Of a stretch of 7,556 bases of DNA, positions 5,686-7,556 are shown one piece after another. This DNA comes from JACVRX01 sp035697245 (GTDB lineage Bacteria > Actinomycetota > Actinomycetes > Jiangellales > Jiangellaceae): assembly GCA_035697245.1 (NCBI GenBank), contig DASSDH010000122.1:1-7556 (forward strand). Direction: 5' to 3'. Under the pieces are notes generated by a model that had not been told where the DNA came from, searched no databases, and saw only the letters and a program-made list of their open reading frames with translations. Both the position numbers and the translations under genes were made by a program. Every line of letters begins with the position of its first letter. Within the stretch, counting starts at the first letter, position 1.

Positions 5686-6313
5686 CGGACAGCTCCCGGG
5701 GTCGGAAAACGCCGCGTCCAGGCGAGCATATTCGCGTGGTCTCTCCGCGAGCCTTGTGATGCGATCCGACTGGAGGTTCGGGTAGGCGTGGTTGTCGAGG
5801 ATCTGGGCCAGCAGCGGGGCGTGGCTGCCCACCACTGCTCGTCGTCCATTCCGGTGTCGTCCTGGGGGGCGCGGGCGTCGGCGGCCGTGCGTGCCCAACC
5901 CTGCACGAAGCCGAGGACGTAGGTGAGCGAGGCGTCTATCTCGATGTCGGACAGCCCGAGACCTTCCAGCGCCGACAGCTCATGCTCGTACTTGGCCATC
6001 AGCCCGGGGCCGAGTGGTGGCCGGCTTGTGGAGATCGTTGCCGCCCACGGGTGCGACTTGAACAACTCGCGGTTTTCCTCCGCGATCGCTGTGAGCCGTC
6101 GCCGCCATGACCAGCCGGAGGTATCCCGACGAGGCATCCCGCATAGGCAGCGTCGAGCATCAGGTCGAAGAGTTCCGCCTTTCCCGGCACATAGGTATAG
6201 ATCGTCATCGGGGCCACGCCGAGCCCCTGGGCTAGCCGACGCATGGTGACCGCCTCTAAGCCGTCGGCGTCGACGATGGCGGTTGCGTACTGTGTACGAC
6301 GCTTCGATTCCAC
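5686..6313 (-). pseudogene. TetR/AcrR family transcriptional regulator, broken by two one-base frameshifts and without its own stop
   Basis: The N-terminal helix-turn-helix is clear: DADGLEAVTMRRLAQGLGVAPMTIYTYVPGKAELFDLML (residues 15-53 from GTG 6313). After ...AAYAG the reading passes to another frame at 6138-6140 (a C run), where MPRRDTSGWSWRRRL and the effector-domain signature SRPPLGPGLMAKYEHEL...GLGLSDIEIDA...GFVQGWAR continue. At 5821-5830 it changes frame again into APLLAQILDNHAYPN...REYARLDAAF. Adding one G/C at each place restores one frame (…WWAAHAPLL…). The usual closing helix (of the FEFGLxRLLDGI type) is absent and the frame runs straight into the GNAT gene. GTG 6313 is preferred over ATG 6343 because GAAGGA (complement of 6321-6326) lies 7 nt upstream. 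The intact form would repress the divergent VOC gene or itself. Sequence error cannot be excluded. Confidence 0.8.
6286..6298. repeat. Inverted repeat CGTAC-TGT-GTACG, possible TetR operator
   Basis: A perfect 5-bp inverted repeat with a 3-bp centre lies within the first codons of the TetR reading frame and about 45 bp before the divergent VOC gene. TTGCGT at 6283-6288, a possible -35 for the VOC gene, overlaps it. The gap between the two divergent genes is under 30 bp, so their promoters and any operator must lie inside coding sequence, which makes this position sensible. A short palindrome like this can occur by chance in GC-rich DNA. Confidence 0.3.
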
Positions 6314-6341
6314 GGTGTGATCCTTCGTCAAGGTGGAGGCC

Positions 6342-6731
6342 ATGCACATCACGTCGTCCGCTGTTTCGCTGAACGTCGACGACGTCGCAGCGTCCAGCAG
6401 GTTTCTGGTCGAGCACTTCGGGTTCCGAGAGGAGATGGCCGCCGACGGCTTCGCCTCCCTTGCCCGCGAGGACGCCGGCATGAATGTCGTCTATCTGCGC
6501 CGAGGGCTCGAATCGTTGCCCGAGGACCAGCGCCACGACCACGCGGCCGGCCTCATCCTGGCGTTCGTCGTCGGCGACCTTGAAGGCGAGCTTGCCCGGC
6601 TGCAGGCCGAGGGCGTCACCATCACCATGCCGCTGACCGAAGAGAAGTGGGGCGAGCGAGCGTTTCAGGTAAGAGACCCCAACGGCGTCATCATCCAGCT
6701 CGTCGACTGGCAGGGTGATGTCGCTAAGTGA
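6342..6731 (+). CDS. VOC superfamily (glyoxalase/bleomycin resistance-like) protein
   Basis: The protein has 129 residues and one VOC unit: SSAVSLNVDDVAASSRFLVEHFGF (5-28), FASLARED (37-44), GLILAFVVGDLEGELARLQAEGV (70-92), and the closing WGERAFQVRDPNGVIIQLVDW (103-123). In this ending Gln119-Leu-Val-Asp122 replaces the more usual Glu-containing metal-binding ending, so metal binding is uncertain. ATG 6342 is used, with AGGTGG (6331-6336) 5 nt upstream; GTG 6333, three codons earlier in the same frame, is the alternative. The gene diverges from the damaged TetR gene with only 19-28 bp between them. TetR/VOC divergent pairs usually mean that the regulator controls the VOC gene in response to a small molecule, which here is unknown. 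It converges on the YdeI-like gene with an 11-bp gap. Confidence 0.9.
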   Translation: MHITSSAVSLNVDDVAASSRFLVEHFGFREEMAADGFASLAREDAGMNVVYLRRGLESLPEDQRHDHAAGLILAFVVGDLEGELARLQAEGVTITMPLTEEKWGERAFQVRDPNGVIIQLVDWQGDVAK

Positions 6732-6742
6732 CGGCGAAGATG

Positions 6743-7230
6743 TCAGGGGTGATCGCCTCGAGTCTTGGCGCGGGCCGCACGGCCGCGGGCCGACTCCTGG
6801 CCCCGTAGCAGTGCCACGGCTTTCTCGATCAGCCGTGTGCGCGTCTCGACCTTCTTCGCGCTCTCGATAGCGAGCACGTGCTCCCGTTGCGGCTGTAGGA
6901 CAGGCGGTCGTAGGCGGTGCGGGCGACCGGATTGACGTCCAGGGCGCGGGCGAGGTCCGCGGGCTCGACCACAACACGGGGCTCCGCATCGATTTCCACC
7001 TCGACCTCGACCTCGTCGCCGGTCACGACACCGGCGGTTTTTCGGTTGGCGTTGCTGAGGCCGAGCAGGTAGCGGCCACGCATGATGGCCACCCTGCTCT
7101 TCCATGAATGCCCGTTGATCGTGATGGTTACCGCCGGCCGCTTGCCTCCACCGAGCGCCTCCACAACCTCTGGAGGAACTTCCAAGCCCCTCATGGGCTC
7201 CGGAGGCTCGACGTAGGATCGAAACTTCAT
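6743..7230 (-). pseudogene. DUF1905 / YdeI-OmpD-associated-like protein, one-base frameshift
   Basis: From ATG 7230 the first 115 codons encode a DUF1905 domain: YVEPPEPMRGLEVPPEVVEAL (6-26), GGGKRPAVTITINGHSWKS (27-45), VAIMRGRYLLGLS (47-59), GDEVEVEVEIDAEPRVV (71-87), then AYDRLSYSRN (106-115), which begins the YdeI/OmpD-associated part. The frame then leads to unrelated arginine-rich sequence, whereas the matching continuation (EHVLAIESAKKVETRTR...EKAVALLRG) is in another frame, ending at TGA 6743-6745. One missing G in the run at 6883-6885 explains this; the corrected protein would have 162 residues, normal for the family. AGGAG (complement of 7237-7241) lies 6 nt before the ATG. The biochemical role of these proteins is poorly known. 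It lies 95 bp downstream of a VOC gene on the same strand. Whether the shift is real or a sequence error is undecided. Confidence 0.82.
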
Positions 7231-7325
7231 AATCTGCTCCTGCCAACTCTGGTCAGCTCGACGTACTGCGGCCAAAGCTGGTCGCCACGGCGAGGCCGCG
7301 CGGTCAACGTCGAACTGCTTGCTCG

Positions 7326-7556
7326 CTACTCCGCGTAGGGCTGGTCCTTGCCCTGGGCGCTGTAGCCGATGCTCCAGATGTAGCCGTCCGGGTCCGCGAA
7401 CGAACCGCCGTATCCGCCCCACGGCTTGGCGGCGGCGGGCTTGAGGATCGTGGCGCCGGCCTTCTCGGCTTCCGCGATGATCTCGTCGACCCGCGCCTCG
7501 CTGCGGACTACGTAGGTCAGGACCAGCCCGCTGAAGCCGCTGCCCTCCGGGCTCGC
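7326..7556 (-). CDS. VOC superfamily (glyoxalase-like) protein, C-terminal part
   Basis: The last 76 residues and TAG stop of a VOC protein are present; the start lies beyond the right edge. The visible half reads FSGLVLTYVVRSEARVDEII (8-27), AEKAGATILKPAAAKPWGGYGG (30-51) and the typical closing SFADPDGYIWSIGY (52-65). The WGGYGGSFADPDGYIW ending is typical of the second half of a VOC unit. At the usual metal-ligand position near the end there is Trp-Ser rather than Glu, so metal binding is doubtful. The DUF1905/YdeI-like gene follows 95 bp downstream on the same strand and could be co-transcribed. The substrate is unknown. It is the third VOC protein in the window, but its ending differs clearly from the other two. 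Confidence 0.9.
   Translation of the reverse strand, partial: ASPEGSGFSGLVLTYVVRSEARVDEIIAEAEKAGATILKPAAAKPWGGYGGSFADPDGYIWSIGYSAQGKDQPYAE

Noticed and set aside
5616..6989. A 457-codon open reading frame on the minus strand.
   Set aside because: It contains the middle part of the broken TetR gene but its first half is antisense to the intact VOC gene at 6342-6731 and its last part is out of frame with the GNAT gene. It arises from the frameshifts and high GC content and is not one gene.

Overview
The window is a dense stretch of high-GC DNA (strong G/C preference at third codon positions, GTG starts, GGAGG-type ribosome binding sites), most consistent with a chromosome segment from an actinobacterium. 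No gene or RNA in it fixes the genus. There is no rRNA, tRNA, CRISPR array, insertion sequence or integrase, and no gene-free stretch of 300 bases. The longest gap is the roughly 100-bp divergent region at 369-469.

Layout from left to right: (1) the N-terminal part of an MDR-family oxidoreductase on the minus strand, running off the left edge; (2) a divergent, canonical YefM-YoeB type II toxin-antitoxin pair on the plus strand, with a repeated GTAC-core palindrome in front of it; (3) a convergent VOC/glyoxalase-like protein; (4) a minus-strand three-gene signalling unit at 3650-1516: an ECF-type sigma factor, a single-pass membrane protein overlapping it by 8 nt that is probably its anti-sigma factor or sensor, and a secreted, C-terminally membrane-anchored protein of unknown function; (5) a group II PLP-dependent decarboxylase and, 56 nt upstream of it on the same strand, a GNAT acetyltransferase; (6) a TetR-type regulator gene broken by two one-base frameshifts, whose 3' end runs in frame into the GNAT gene, with a VOC protein diverging from its 5' end; (7) a DUF1905/YdeI-like protein gene broken by one one-base frameshift, preceded on the same strand by the C-terminal part of a third VOC protein that runs off the right edge.

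The parts best worth following up are: the sigma/membrane/secreted protein unit, whose sigma gene appears to start at a CTG codon behind a strong Shine-Dalgarno sequence and a GGAACC-type candidate promoter; the YefM-YoeB operator; and the cluster of three single-base losses, all at short G/C runs, between about 5.8 and 6.9 kb, while genes to the left are frame-intact. That cluster is either a local sequence-quality problem or recent gene decay, and the DNA alone cannot separate the two. I see no system here that is convincingly without precedent. The sigma unit is the closest candidate because the role of its two partner proteins cannot be read from sequence.
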